This document shows positions 8,136 through 16,647 of a stretch of DNA of 24,342 bases, piece by piece. Within the stretch, counting starts at the first letter, position 1. Each line of letters starts with the position of its first letter. Source of the stretch: an uncultured Duncaniella sp. (GTDB taxonomy: Bacteria; Bacteroidota; Bacteroidia; Bacteroidales; Muribaculaceae); NCBI GenBank assembly GCA_910584825.1, contig CAJUCI010000034.1:1-24342 (forward strand), in the 5' to 3' direction. A program made the translations under genes and the position numbers. The notes beneath the pieces are model-generated. The model was not told the DNA's origin, did not search any database, and saw nothing but the letters and a program-made list of their open reading frames with translations.

Positions 8136-8213
8136 TAACAGGTGGTAAATTCTTAATCTGCATAATGATATACTGGGACAAAAGTCTCAAACGAGGCAAA
8201 ACTTGTATGTAAG

Positions 8214-8324
8214 GTAGGAGCGACGGCTTTAGCCGTCGATATGGCACAACCAGGCTAACTCTAAAGCTGTGAATCATTAGCTGATACGTAGCCTCATATC
8301 GACGGCTAAAGCCGTCGCTCCTAC
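8214..8324. repeat. REPIN-like element (111 bp)
   Basis: Inverted REPs: GTAGGAGCGACGGCT at 8214 and its complement ending CTCCTAC at 8324. Each carries the CGACGGCT-TT/AA-AGCCGTCG palindrome plus the ATATGG/CATATC flank. It lies between the 3' end of cydB and the GNAT-pair promoter. The length is identical to the copy at 16819-16929, and reverse-complementing that copy aligns the interior as well (GATACGTAG, CTAACTCTAA). Confidence 0.9.
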
Positions 8325-8356
8325 AGATCTGCAACGTTGTTGCTATATCGTTAGGC

Positions 8357-9481
8357 TCAGTGCTTGCGGTCCATGGCCCGCCATGCGTAGATGATGTAGG
8401 CGAGGACGAAGGGGATGATGAGCGACACCCAGCTCATGGCGGTGAGGGTGAAGTGTGACGATGAGCTGTTATAGATGGTCAGTGATGACGAGGGGTCGAG
8501 CAGCGAGGGGTAATAGGGGGTCGAGTTGTAGCCTGCCACCCAGAAGAGGCTGAGCACTACGAGCACCGTGCCTATGCCGCTCCACCAGATGCCGCCGGTG
8601 AAGTGGCGGGCAAAGGCCGAGCGAAGCACTCCGAACAGCACCATCACTGTTCCGGCAAGGAATGCCAACAGTGCCACGGGCATGTCGAGATAGTTGTGCA
8701 GATATTTATAGTCGACTGTCGCGAACTCCGAGCTGCCTCCGTCGATGCCGCCGTTCTTGATGGTCTCAAGCGACGTGGTGGTGAGCAACAGTGCCACGAA
8801 GAAGAGGAAGAAGACTACGAATATGACGCCGTTTACAAGCACGCGGCGGCGGTTGGCGTCAAAGAACGCTCCCGGCTCGGGGTGATTGTTGAGCATGTAG
8901 ACTGCGGCCTGGGTGCGGGCGAGGAAGAGCACGGCAAAGCCGAGCACGAGGTTCTTCCAATAGAAGATGGCCTCGAATCCGTGGGTGGGTGCCCAGCGCG
9001 AGATGACGGGCGACCCTGCGTCGAGGATGCTACCCTTGCTTATCTGAAACTCTGCGCCGAAAAACATCATGCCCACGGCCACGCCGAGAAGTATGCACCC
9101 CACGGCTCCGTTGATGAAGAGGAAGGTGTCGTAGGTGCGCGTGCCGAAGAGGTTGCCCGGCTTGGCGCGGAACTCATAGCTCACGGCCTGGAGCACGAAA
9201 CTGAGCAGAATGAGCATCCACAGCCAGTAGGCTCCGCCGAAGCTGGTGGAGTAGAACAGGGGGAACGATGCGAAGAAGGCTCCGCCGAACACTACGAGCG
9301 TCGTGAAGGTCAGCTCCCATTTATGTCCGAGCGAGGAAATCATCTTGCCCATAGCCTCGGAGTTGTCCTTGACGCCGAGGAGGAAGGTCTGGCCTCCCTG
9401 CACGAAGAGCATAAATACGAGTATGGCTCCGAGCACCGAGATGAGCAGCCACCAATATTCCTGTAGCAATGTAAGTGTCAT
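8357..9481 (-). CDS. cydB: Cytochrome bd oxidase subunit II
   Basis: A 374-aa integral membrane protein, the second subunit of the cytochrome bd quinol oxidase, which reduces oxygen to water with very high affinity. It shows eight or more hydrophobic segments (LLISVLGAILVFMLFVQGG at the start, LIIPFVLAYIIYAW at the end) and the CydB-typical FVQGGQTFL and YEFRAKPGN motifs. It starts 3 bp after the cydA stop. In anaerobic gut Bacteroidales this enzyme allows nanoaerobic respiration and oxygen detoxification. Length is normal. The REPIN sits just beyond its stop. Confidence 0.95.
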   Translation of the reverse strand: MTLTLLQEYWWLLISVLGAILVFMLFVQGGQTFLLGVKDNSEAMGKMISSLGHKWELTFTTLVVFGGAFFASFPLFYSTSFGGAYWLWMLILLSFVLQAVSYEFRAKPGNLFGTRTYDTFLFINGAVGCILLGVAVGMMFFGAEFQISKGSILDAGSPVISRWAPTHGFEAIFYWKNLVLGFAVLFLARTQAAVYMLNNHPEPGAFFDANRRRVLVNGVIFVVFFLFFVALLLTTTSLETIKNGGIDGGSSEFATVDYKYLHNYLDMPVALLAFLAGTVMVLFGVLRSAFARHFTGGIWWSGIGTVLVVLSLFWVAGYNSTPYYPSLLDPSSSLTIYNSSSSHFTLTAMSWVSLIIPFVLAYIIYAWRAMDRKH

Positions 9482-9484
9482 AGC

Positions 9485-11029
9485 TTATTCCTCCTCTTTA
9501 TTGATTTGTTTAACCATGATTACGGCCTCGGCAGCGAGCAGTGCGGTGAACACTGCGGCAAAGAGGCAGAATGTCAATATCACCGAACCGGCGGGGATGG
9601 CCGAAATGGCTGCGCGCGCGGGCATGAGGTCCTGGATTATCCACGGCTGACGGCCCACCTCGGCGGTGACCCATCCGGCCTCGGAGCATATCCACACGAT
9701 GGCTACCGAGAGCATGGCCAGCCACTGCCACCAGCGTTTGCCCCAGAGAGGGGTCTTCTTGTAGGCACTCCACAGGGCCACGATGATGAAGAGCGTGAGA
9801 TAGCCGCCTGCAAGCACCATGATGTGGAACGCATAGAACGTAAGCCCTACCGGGGGCACGGCCTCGCTCGGCGAGTCGAGGTAGCCGTAGCCGAAGAATC
9901 GGTAGTTCTCCTTGATTTCGGCACGCGCGCTCTCCATGCCGGCGGTGTCGCCCGAGGTGAGTGCGGTGTCAAACCGGCGCAGGGCCTCGTGGGCCTTTTT
10001 GCCCATCACGATGCGGTCGGCATAGCTGACGGTGCTTACGGTGTCGCCTGCCTCGTTGATGCTCACGCCGTTGATGAGGTCGTTGATGCCGGGCACGAAC
10101 GAGTCGAAGTCATGGTTGGCGAGGAACGAGAGTCCCTTGGGTATGCCTATCTTGAAGAGGAACGGGTCCTCGTCATTACCCACCTCCTTGGATGGGTTGA
10201 GAATGCCCACGCCCACCAGCTCGGCACCCTTGCCACCGTCATAGAGGCCCTCCATAGCGGCGAGCTTCATGGGCTGCACGCGGGCCACGTCGACAGCCGA
10301 GCCGTCGCCGGTCCAGAGGGTGAGTATCATGCCGATGAGGCCTACCCAGCCCGACACCTTGACCGACTCCATAGCCATCTCGCGGCGGCGTCCGCGCATG
10401 AGCAGATAGGCACTCACGCCCATAACGAAGACTGATGCGAGCACCCAGCCGTCAAACACGGCGTGGAAAAACTTATGCACGGCCACGGGCGAGAATGCCA
10501 CCGCCCAAAAATCGTCCATGACGTTGCGCATCTGGGCCGGGTCAAACTCCATGCCCACGGGATACTGCATCCAGGCGTTGGCCACGAGAATCCACAGGGC
10601 CGAGATTGTCGCGCCGAGGGTGGTGAGCCAGGTGGAGGCGAGGTGAAATCCCGCGCTCACCTTCTTCCAGCCGAAGAACATGATGGCGATGAATGTGGCC
10701 TCCATGAAGAAGGCGAGCAGTCCCTCGATGGCGAGAGGCGCACCGAAGATGTCGCCCACAAACCACGAGTAGTTGCTCCAGTTGGTTCCGAACTCAAATT
10801 CGAGAATAATGCCTGTGGCCACACCCATAGCAAAGTTGATGCCGAAGAGTGTCATCCAGAATTTAGTGGTGGCAAGCCACTTTTCGGAGCGGGTGCGGTA
10901 ATAGATGGTCTCCATAATGCCAACTATCACGCCGAGTCCGAGCGTCAGTGGCACAAAGAGCCAGTGATACATGGCAGTGAGGGCAAACAGCCCTCTCGAC
11001 CAGTCGACTACGGTCATTAAATCATGCAT
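9485..11029 (-). CDS. cydA: Cytochrome bd oxidase subunit I
   Basis: A 514-aa haem-bearing subunit of cytochrome bd quinol oxidase. By alignment from memory with E. coli CydA, the haem ligands appear as His22 (b595/d side), His189 in KFFHAVFDGW, and Met404 in FYAFHIMVLAGG for b558. Acidic residues Glu102 and Glu110 in APLAIEGLLAFFMEA correspond to the proton-channel glutamates. The Q-loop quinol residues Lys255 and Glu260 lie in VQPMKLAAMEG. All key residues are present, so the enzyme should be functional. It is the middle gene of DUF4492-cydA-cydB. Confidence 0.96.
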   Translation of the reverse strand: MHDLMTVVDWSRGLFALTAMYHWLFVPLTLGLGVIVGIMETIYYRTRSEKWLATTKFWMTLFGINFAMGVATGIILEFEFGTNWSNYSWFVGDIFGAPLAIEGLLAFFMEATFIAIMFFGWKKVSAGFHLASTWLTTLGATISALWILVANAWMQYPVGMEFDPAQMRNVMDDFWAVAFSPVAVHKFFHAVFDGWVLASVFVMGVSAYLLMRGRRREMAMESVKVSGWVGLIGMILTLWTGDGSAVDVARVQPMKLAAMEGLYDGGKGAELVGVGILNPSKEVGNDEDPFLFKIGIPKGLSFLANHDFDSFVPGINDLINGVSINEAGDTVSTVSYADRIVMGKKAHEALRRFDTALTSGDTAGMESARAEIKENYRFFGYGYLDSPSEAVPPVGLTFYAFHIMVLAGGYLTLFIIVALWSAYKKTPLWGKRWWQWLAMLSVAIVWICSEAGWVTAEVGRQPWIIQDLMPARAAISAIPAGSVILTFCLFAAVFTALLAAEAVIMVKQINKEEE

Positions 11030-11139
11030 AAGAATTGAGATTTATTTAAGGATTTATATTTGTCGTATAACGTGAGGGGGGGAGTGGCGTGAGATTTGTC
11101 GCGTGACGTGACGGCCGCCCCGGTGTGGGTGGCCTGCGT

Positions 11140-11358
11140 TCATGGCGACGGGGCAATTGAGCGGTTGATGAGCGTCTCTCTCACGGCATCGGCCCGCTCC
11201 TCGTCGGTGTCATAGTCGCGGCTGAGGATGTCGGGGAAGAAGAACAGCTTCATTATGAGGAATATGAACACCAGTTTGATGATTATAATGGCCCACAGCT
11301 TCCGCCCCACGGTCATGGAGCGAAATCCCTCGATGTAGAAGCGTAGAATCCTTTTCAA
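11140..11358 (-). CDS. DUF4492 small membrane protein of the cyd operon
   Basis: A 72-aa protein with one transmembrane helix (LWAIIIIKLVFIFLIMKLFFF, about 21-41) preceded by an amphipathic segment, RFYIEGFRSMTVGRK. It matches the DUF4492 family, which sits upstream of cydA in Bacteroidota and Campylobacterota; I infer a role in cytochrome bd assembly or stability, like CydX in Proteobacteria. The start codon is TTG (11356-11358); an in-frame stop lies close upstream and no ATG fits the family N-terminus. It is 110 bp upstream of cydA. No TAnnTTTG was found ahead of it, so expression may need an activator. Confidence 0.8.
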   Translation of the reverse strand: MKRILRFYIEGFRSMTVGRKLWAIIIIKLVFIFLIMKLFFFPDILSRDYDTDEERADAVRETLINRSIAPSP

Positions 11359-11402
11359 AACGTTATGGGGTTAGGTGGGTGGGAGATATGAGGGTTAGAT
11401 AT

Positions 11403-11416
11403 ATTGTTGGAACAAT
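11403..11416. promoter_or_regulatory. Palindromic candidate operator upstream of the cyd operon
   Basis: ATTGTT-GG-AACAAT is a perfect 6-2-6 inverted repeat 45 bp upstream of the DUF4492 start. It could be a binding site for a dimeric redox or CRP/FNR-like regulator, but the regulator cannot be named from sequence. Confidence 0.35.
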
Positions 11417-11465
11417 TAACAGGCCATAAACAACCGTTAATTATTGTGAAACGAAAGGAGAGGGG

Positions 11466-11504
11466 AATTTAGAATTTAAAATTTAGAATTTAAAATTTAA
11501 AATT
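11466..11504. repeat. 14-bp AT-only tandem repeat
   Basis: AATTTAGAATTTAA occurs twice exactly (11466-11479, 11480-11493), followed by a partial third copy. It lies in the non-coding gap between the S41 and DUF4492 genes. Confidence 0.8.
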
Positions 11505-11537
11505 ATTCAATTGGCTTTAGCAGCTCAGTTTACTGAG

Positions 11538-11578
11538 AATTGCTAATTACTAATTACTAATTACTAATTGCTAATTGC
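11538..11578. repeat. 7-bp tandem repeat AATTRCT
   Basis: Six contiguous copies of AATTGCT/AATTACT, the last partial. The array overlaps the last codons and stop of the S41 peptidase gene, so expansion could alter that C-terminus. Confidence 0.8.
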
Positions 11579-12593
11579 CTGTAAGGATTTGTATTGCCTT
11601 TTCGAGGATGGTGTCTTTGCCGTTGAGGGCGTCGAGGGGGTTGAGGTCGACGGCGCAGCCTTCGGATGGGGTGACGCCGCCCTCGGTCGACACCCCTTCG
11701 GCATCGAGCATTGAGCATGCTGAGAAGCGTACGCTCCAGCCGTTGGGCAGTTCGGATGAGTATGGCACGCCCGAACCTCCGCCTGTCGTTGCCCCGACTA
11801 TCTTAACGCCGGGAAGCAGTTTCATGATTGAGGCGAAATTGTTGGCCGCCGAGAATGTCGAGCGGTTGGTGAGCACCACCACAGGCTTGGCCCAGCGTAT
11901 GCGTCCCTCCTCGGCTGGCTTGTAGACGGTGGCGTAAGGCTCGGAGAAGTCGTTGTGGCCCGGGCCGGTCTTGTGCGAGATGTAGCCCACGAGCGTGGGG
12001 CGGTCGATGAATCGTGCCACGAGGGTCTCGACATTGGTCAGCGAGCCGCCCGAGTTGTCGCGGATGTCGATGACAAGCCCCGTGGCCGAGGCCAGGAAGT
12101 TGAGCGCGTAGTCAAGGTTGCCCTCGCCTATGCCGGCTGAGAAGCTCTCATAGTAGATGTAGCCTATGTTGTTGTCGAGAAACCCGTACATCAGTCCCGA
12201 CGACTGGCGGTAGTTGTAGTTGAAATAGCTGTCCTCGATAAGACGCTTGGAGAAGTTTTGGGGGTAGTCGCTCCACCATGCGCGGTAATAGGAGGTGTTG
12301 AACGGGGCGGAGAGGTTGACGTGGCCGTCGCGAAGCTCGGCGAGCATGTCGGCACACACGACAAACAGCTCGTCGCGCGTCATGCGGTCACTTATCTTGG
12401 CTGAGTATTTCGAGTGGACGGCGCCCCAGTCGATGTCCTTTTGCTCAAAGAAGCAGTAGTGCTCGTCAAGTATGGTCCACAGGGCCTCGAAGTTGCCCTG
12501 CGGGTCGTTGGTGTACTCCTCGATGTCGTGGCACGATGTGAGCGCGAGCACCGGGATGATGGCGGTTATGGCTGTGAGTAGGAGTTGACGCAT
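11571..12593 (-). CDS. S41-family peptidase lipoprotein
   Basis: A 340-aa protein with a lipoprotein signal peptide; the lipobox LTSC ends at Cys21, so it should be membrane-anchored outside the cytoplasm. The S41 (C-terminal processing protease/tricorn-like) core is visible: GLVIDIRDNSGGS (172-184) and the nucleophile region VLTNRSTFSAANNF (240-253), with Ser248 as probable nucleophile, then GATTGGGSG. No PDZ domain is evident, as in other short Bacteroidota S41 lipoproteins. It starts 18 bp after the barrel gene and closes the parC operon. The substrate is unknown. The C-terminus runs into a 7-bp tandem repeat. Confidence 0.88.
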   Translation of the reverse strand: MRQLLLTAITAIIPVLALTSCHDIEEYTNDPQGNFEALWTILDEHYCFFEQKDIDWGAVHSKYSAKISDRMTRDELFVVCADMLAELRDGHVNLSAPFNTSYYRAWWSDYPQNFSKRLIEDSYFNYNYRQSSGLMYGFLDNNIGYIYYESFSAGIGEGNLDYALNFLASATGLVIDIRDNSGGSLTNVETLVARFIDRPTLVGYISHKTGPGHNDFSEPYATVYKPAEEGRIRWAKPVVVLTNRSTFSAANNFASIMKLLPGVKIVGATTGGGSGVPYSSELPNGWSVRFSACSMLDAEGVSTEGGVTPSEGCAVDLNPLDALNGKDTILEKAIQILTGN

Positions 12594-12611
12594 AGGTTGA
12601 GGGGAATGAGG

Positions 12612-13481
12612 TCAGTAGATGGGGCTGACGATACGTGGCTCGGCCGACTGACGGCGGTGGCGGCGCGGGTCGTAGGAGAGCCATTCGCCGCTTATGCCTA
12701 TCACCAGCGAGTGGGTGTAGATGTGGGTCACGGTGTGGTTGACCTTTGACGAGAATATGTTGCCGCTGTAGCCTATGCGCAGTGAGGTGGAGCCGAGGTG
12801 CAGGTCGGCGGTCACGAGGTTGTCGAGGCGGAAATAGTTGCCCCACCACGCGCCGTGCACCAGCCCCTGACGATTGCCGAGATATATCTCATAGTACAAT
12901 TCGCCGTAGTCGGGGGCGAAGAATATGCCTGTCACCGGGAGCGTTGGCTGGTACATGAGGGTCACGGGGAGCCGCCAAAGGTTGAGGCGGTAGGCGGCAT
13001 AGCCGGTGAGGTTGACAGTCCATGCGCCCTTGGCCGAGGCGGGGTTGTTGCCGTTGCGGTCGTTGTAGAGGCATCCGCCCTGGATGCCGGTGGAGCCTCC
13101 GACGGCCAGTGTGAGGTCAGGCAGCGGGCGGAACCGGCGCATCATGCCCCAGTCGAGCGAGAGCATCGCGCTCCACATCGTGGCGTTGCCGGCGGGATTG
13201 TCGGTGCGCTCGACGCTCAGATTGCCGTGCAGGCGCATGGTCCAGTCGTCGGGGTTGAAGCGCATGGCCTGATAGCGGGTGTAGTCGAGTGCGCCGTGCC
13301 AGCCGGTGTACTTGAGCGGCGTGAGGTAGGTGTCGGCCAGGTGGCCCGAACCGGCCTCGAGCGTGTAGGCGGCAAACACCGGGCGGAGCGGACGTTCATC
13401 CGCCTCTGTCTCCTGCGCCGAAGCATGCACCGCGCACCAGGCCGCAAGGATGAGGGTCAATATGATAGGTCTGATATTCAT
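12612..13481 (-). CDS. Outer-membrane beta-barrel-like protein, probably DUF3316
   Basis: A 289-aa protein with a Sec signal peptide (about residues 1-23, cleavage after ASA). The mature part is made of alternating amphipathic strands rich in Tyr, Trp and Gly, with phrases such as YLTPLKYTGWHGALDYTRY, as in DUF3316 proteins of Bacteroidales. It is likely an outer-membrane barrel of unknown role. It lies 25 bp after parC and 18 bp before the S41 lipoprotein, so all three appear cotranscribed. The family assignment is from recognition of the repeats and length, not a search. Confidence 0.7.
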   Translation of the reverse strand: MNIRPIILTLILAAWCAVHASAQETEADERPLRPVFAAYTLEAGSGHLADTYLTPLKYTGWHGALDYTRYQAMRFNPDDWTMRLHGNLSVERTDNPAGNATMWSAMLSLDWGMMRRFRPLPDLTLAVGGSTGIQGGCLYNDRNGNNPASAKGAWTVNLTGYAAYRLNLWRLPVTLMYQPTLPVTGIFFAPDYGELYYEIYLGNRQGLVHGAWWGNYFRLDNLVTADLHLGSTSLRIGYSGNIFSSKVNHTVTHIYTHSLVIGISGEWLSYDPRRHRRQSAEPRIVSPIY

Positions 13482-13506
13482 GAGCGGGTGGGCTGTTTAA
13501 TGACGG

Positions 13507-16158
13507 TTATTCAAACAGTCGTGTCTGGCCGGTAATCTCGTCGCGCACCTCGTCGTCGCTGCGCTCCACGTATTCAGCGGCGGGGGTGTCGGAGTCTGAC
13601 GCAGAGCCGTCGGCGGGGGTGCCGTCAGATTCGGGGTCGAACTCGTCGCCGATTTCGGGGGCCTCGAGCGGTTCAAGCTCGGTGATGCGGTCGACGGGAT
13701 AGGTGGTGAGGCGTTTGCCCTTGGCCTTGTAGGACTTGACCGCCACAAACTCGCGGGCTACCACTTCGAGCGGCGGACGCACGGAGTCGGCCCCGGCATA
13801 GGTGACCTCGATGCGCAGGCCGGGCTCGTCGGAGAGGAGGATGAGCGACGACTTGTCGTTGTCGCCGATGAAGCGTTGCGGCTTGGCCGTAGGCTCGAAT
13901 GTGAAGCGTTTCAGGTAGGGGTAGCCCTGGTCGGCGTCGTTGAGTATGGCGGTCCAGGCCTTGTGGGGGATGTATTTCTCTATGCGGAGCGGGTTGTCGG
14001 GGTAGTGGTTGGAGGAGTCGAATGTCGAGGTGTAATATTCGCCCCCTCGGGTGATGACGAGCACCGAGTCGCCGCTGTTGAACTCGCCCAGGTAGTTGCC
14101 GCGCCCCTCGTAGTTGAGGCGGTTGACGTCGGGGTCATACCACACGTCGCGTCCGCCGAGGGTGGATACGCCCTCCTTCTTGAGGGTGAAGCGATGCACC
14201 TCGTTGCGGGTGACGATGTTGCCCATAGCTCCGCGCCCCTTGATGGCGAGCTCGGAGAAATCGACGTCAAACTGGAGCGTCTTCAGGCGCAGTTTGGGCT
14301 TGAGGGTGACTTTGACCACCTCGGCCTCGCCGTTGGAGTTGGCCGTGAACCAGCACACCTTCGAGCCGGGCTCGCCGGGGGTGAGGTTGTACTCGCGGTC
14401 GCGTGTGATGCCGGTGACGCGGAAGCGTTTCATGTAGTAGGTGCCCCCCTTGCCGTTCTGATAGATGACGTTGTAGATGGTGCGCTCGTCGTTGCGCTTG
14501 AACACGTCGACGTGTATCACGCCCTTGCCTACCGACAGCTTTTCCTGCACCTTGACCACCTTGTAGCGGCCGTCCTTGTAGAAGATTATCACATCGTCGA
14601 TGCTCGAGCAGTTGCACAGGAACTCATCCTTTTTCAGGGCTGTTCCGATGAAGCCCTCCTCGCGGTTGATGTACAGCTTCTCGTTGGCCTCGGCCACCGT
14701 GGCGGCCTGGATGTTGTCAAAGTTGCGTATCTGGGTCATGCGCGGGTAGGCCGCGCCGTATTTGGCTTTCAGACGCTTGTACCAGTCGATGGTGTAGTCG
14801 GTCAGATGCGCCAGGTGGTTCTTGATTTCCTCGATGCGCTCGAGATAGGCTGCAATCTGCTCCTCGCATTTACGCGAGTTGAACTTGAGGATGCGCCCCA
14901 TCTTGATTTCAAAGAGGCGTATGATGTCATCGTCGGTGACTTCGCGCACCAGCTTGGGCAGCCACGGCTCGAGGCGGCGGCGTATGTGGTCGATGGCCTC
15001 CTGGCGGTTTTCGCTCTCCTCGTATTCGCGGTCCTTATAGATGCGCTCCTCGATGAATATTTTTTCGAGCGATGCGAAGTGGAGCTGTTCCCTGACCTCG
15101 CCGAGCTGTATCTCCAGCTCGCGGCCGAGGATGGTGCGGGTGCCGTCGACGTTGTGGCGCAGGACGTCGCTCACGCCGATGAAGTGGGGCTTCTTGTCGG
15201 AGATTACGCAGCAGTTGGGCGACACCGACACCTCGCAGTCGGTGAAGGCGTAGAGGGCGTCGATGGTGCGGTCGCTCGACGTGCCGGGGAGCAGGTGGAC
15301 GAGGATGTTGGCCTGGGCGGCTGTGTTGTCCTCGACCTTGCGTATCTTGATTTTGCCCCCCTCGAATGCCTTGAGTATCGACTCGATGAGGGTGGCAGTG
15401 GTCTTGCCGTAGGGTATCTCGGTGATGGCGAGAGTCTTGTTGTCGATTTTCTCGATTTTGGCGCGGATTTTCACCGAGCCGCCACGCTCGCCGTCGTTGT
15501 AGCGCGACACGTCGATTGAGCCGCCGGTGGGGAAGTCGGGGTAGAGGGTGAACTCCTCGCCGTTGAGATAGGCGATGGCGGCGTCGATAATCTCGTTGAA
15601 GTTGTGGGGGAGGATTTTAGAGGACAGTCCCACGGCGATGCCTTCGACGCCCTGCGAGAGGAGCAGGGGGAATTTCATGGGGAATGTCACCGGCTCCTTC
15701 TTGCGTCCGTCGTAGCTGAGTGTCCACTCGGTCACCTTGGGGTTGTAGACGACGTCGAGGGCGAAGTGCGATAGGCGTGCTTCGATGTAACGGCCGGCTG
15801 CTGCGCTGGCCCCGGTGAGGATGTTGCCCCAGTTGCCCTGAGTCTCCACCAGCAGGTCTTTCTGACCTAACTGCACGAGAGCCTCGTAGATTGAGGCGTC
15901 GCCGTGGGGGTGAAACTGCATGGTGTTGCCCACGATGTTGGCCACCTTGTTGAAACGCCCGTCGTCGAGCAGTTTCATGGAGTGGAGTATGCGCCTCTGC
16001 ACAGGCTTAAGTCCGTCGTCGATATGTGGCACGGCACGCTCGAGGATTACGTAGCTGGCATAGTCGAGAAACCAGCTCTGGAACATGCCCCTAAGTTCGT
16101 GGCGCACCACATCGTCAGACGTGTCGACAAGTATTCGCGGGTCTTTATCGTCGCTCAT
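13507..16158 (-). CDS. parC: DNA topoisomerase IV / gyrase-type subunit A
   Basis: An 883-aa type IIA topoisomerase A subunit that cuts and rejoins DNA to decatenate chromosomes. The N-terminal domain shows RAVPHIDDGLKPVQRRILHSM (40-61 region), FHPHGDASIYEAL (82-94), and catalytic Tyr124 in AGRYIEARLS. A coiled-coil region follows, then a divergent beta-propeller-like C-terminal domain and an acidic tail. The low similarity to E. coli in the C-terminus and the form of the active-site block fit the Bacteroidota ParC type. The reading frame stays open to 16569, but the ATG at 16158 is chosen because the -7 element lies 28 bp upstream and the extension is minisatellite. The partner subunit B is not in the window. 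Confidence 0.92.
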   Translation of the reverse strand: MSDDKDPRILVDTSDDVVRHELRGMFQSWFLDYASYVILERAVPHIDDGLKPVQRRILHSMKLLDDGRFNKVANIVGNTMQFHPHGDASIYEALVQLGQKDLLVETQGNWGNILTGASAAAGRYIEARLSHFALDVVYNPKVTEWTLSYDGRKKEPVTFPMKFPLLLSQGVEGIAVGLSSKILPHNFNEIIDAAIAYLNGEEFTLYPDFPTGGSIDVSRYNDGERGGSVKIRAKIEKIDNKTLAITEIPYGKTTATLIESILKAFEGGKIKIRKVEDNTAAQANILVHLLPGTSSDRTIDALYAFTDCEVSVSPNCCVISDKKPHFIGVSDVLRHNVDGTRTILGRELEIQLGEVREQLHFASLEKIFIEERIYKDREYEESENRQEAIDHIRRRLEPWLPKLVREVTDDDIIRLFEIKMGRILKFNSRKCEEQIAAYLERIEEIKNHLAHLTDYTIDWYKRLKAKYGAAYPRMTQIRNFDNIQAATVAEANEKLYINREEGFIGTALKKDEFLCNCSSIDDVIIFYKDGRYKVVKVQEKLSVGKGVIHVDVFKRNDERTIYNVIYQNGKGGTYYMKRFRVTGITRDREYNLTPGEPGSKVCWFTANSNGEAEVVKVTLKPKLRLKTLQFDVDFSELAIKGRGAMGNIVTRNEVHRFTLKKEGVSTLGGRDVWYDPDVNRLNYEGRGNYLGEFNSGDSVLVITRGGEYYTSTFDSSNHYPDNPLRIEKYIPHKAWTAILNDADQGYPYLKRFTFEPTAKPQRFIGDNDKSSLILLSDEPGLRIEVTYAGADSVRPPLEVVAREFVAVKSYKAKGKRLTTYPVDRITELEPLEAPEIGDEFDPESDGTPADGSASDSDTPAAEYVERSDDEVRDEITGQTRLFE

Positions 16159-16185
16159 GGCATCTATAGTGTATTTATCTTCACG

Positions 16186-16193
16186 CAAAGATA
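16186..16193 (-). promoter_or_regulatory. -7 element of the parC promoter
   Basis: TATCTTTG on the minus strand, 28 bp upstream of the parC ATG. An upstream TTG (16217-16219) is spaced 23 bp away, longer than ideal. It places the minisatellite upstream of transcription. Confidence 0.7.
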
Positions 16194-16274
16194 AAAAAAA
16201 TCCTCGGATTTTCACGCAACCTGCCTGACAATTATGCCGACAGGGATGTGAAATGCAATGTTTACCGCTAAAGT

Positions 16275-16545
16275 GGGGACAGTAGCACAGGGGCACAAAG
16301 ACGGGAGCACGGGGGAACGAGGGGGGAGGCAGTAGCACAGGGGCACAAAGACGGGAGCACGGGGGAACGAGGGTGGAGACAGGAGCACAGGAGGCACAAA
16401 GACGGGAGCACGTGGGGAACGAGGAGGGGAGACGGGAGCACAAGGGCACAAAGACGGGAGCACGGGGGAACGAGGGGGGGACAGGAGCACAGGGGCACAA
16501 AGACGGGAGCACGGGGGGAACGAGGAGGGGAGACGGGAGAACGAG
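16275..16545. repeat. G-rich minisatellite, about five 49-52 bp units
   Basis: The word GGCACAAAGACGGGAGCAC recurs at about 16292, 16342, 16393, 16445 and 16494. Units end in GGGGAACGAGG-like G runs and differ by small indels. There are no unique spacers, so it is a tandem repeat, not CRISPR. The plus strand carries many runs of three or more G. It translates as Pro/Cys/Ser-rich text in minus frames, which is artefactual. Confidence 0.9.
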
Positions 16546-16647
16546 AGGAAGGGGGAGAGATGGATGCACAGGCAGGTGAGACGGGGGTACAGGGCGGTTT
16601 CGTCAAAAATGGCGTGGGGAAGCCACGGAGTGGCAATGTAGTAGTAG

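Noticed and set aside
8101..8334. A 77-codon minus-strand open frame over the REPIN
   Set aside because: It spans the repeat and a strong promoter; no protein features.
11524..11537. Terminator for the S41 operon
   Set aside because: CTCAG-TTTA-CTGAG is only a 5-bp stem and no T run follows on the minus strand.
13876..15519. A 547-codon plus-strand open frame antisense to parC
   Set aside because: It lies wholly inside the parC coding region and is explained by GC-rich third positions; no promoter or domain supports it. Similar shadows across cydA and cydB were dropped for the same reason.
16275..16545. CRISPR array
   Set aside because: Units are contiguous and similar along their full length, with no unique spacers; no cas genes are nearby.
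16159..16569. N-terminal extension of the parC frame
   Set aside because: It translates the minisatellite into Pro/Cys/Ser repeats, and the parC -7 element lies within it; family proteins begin close to MSDDKDPRILVD.
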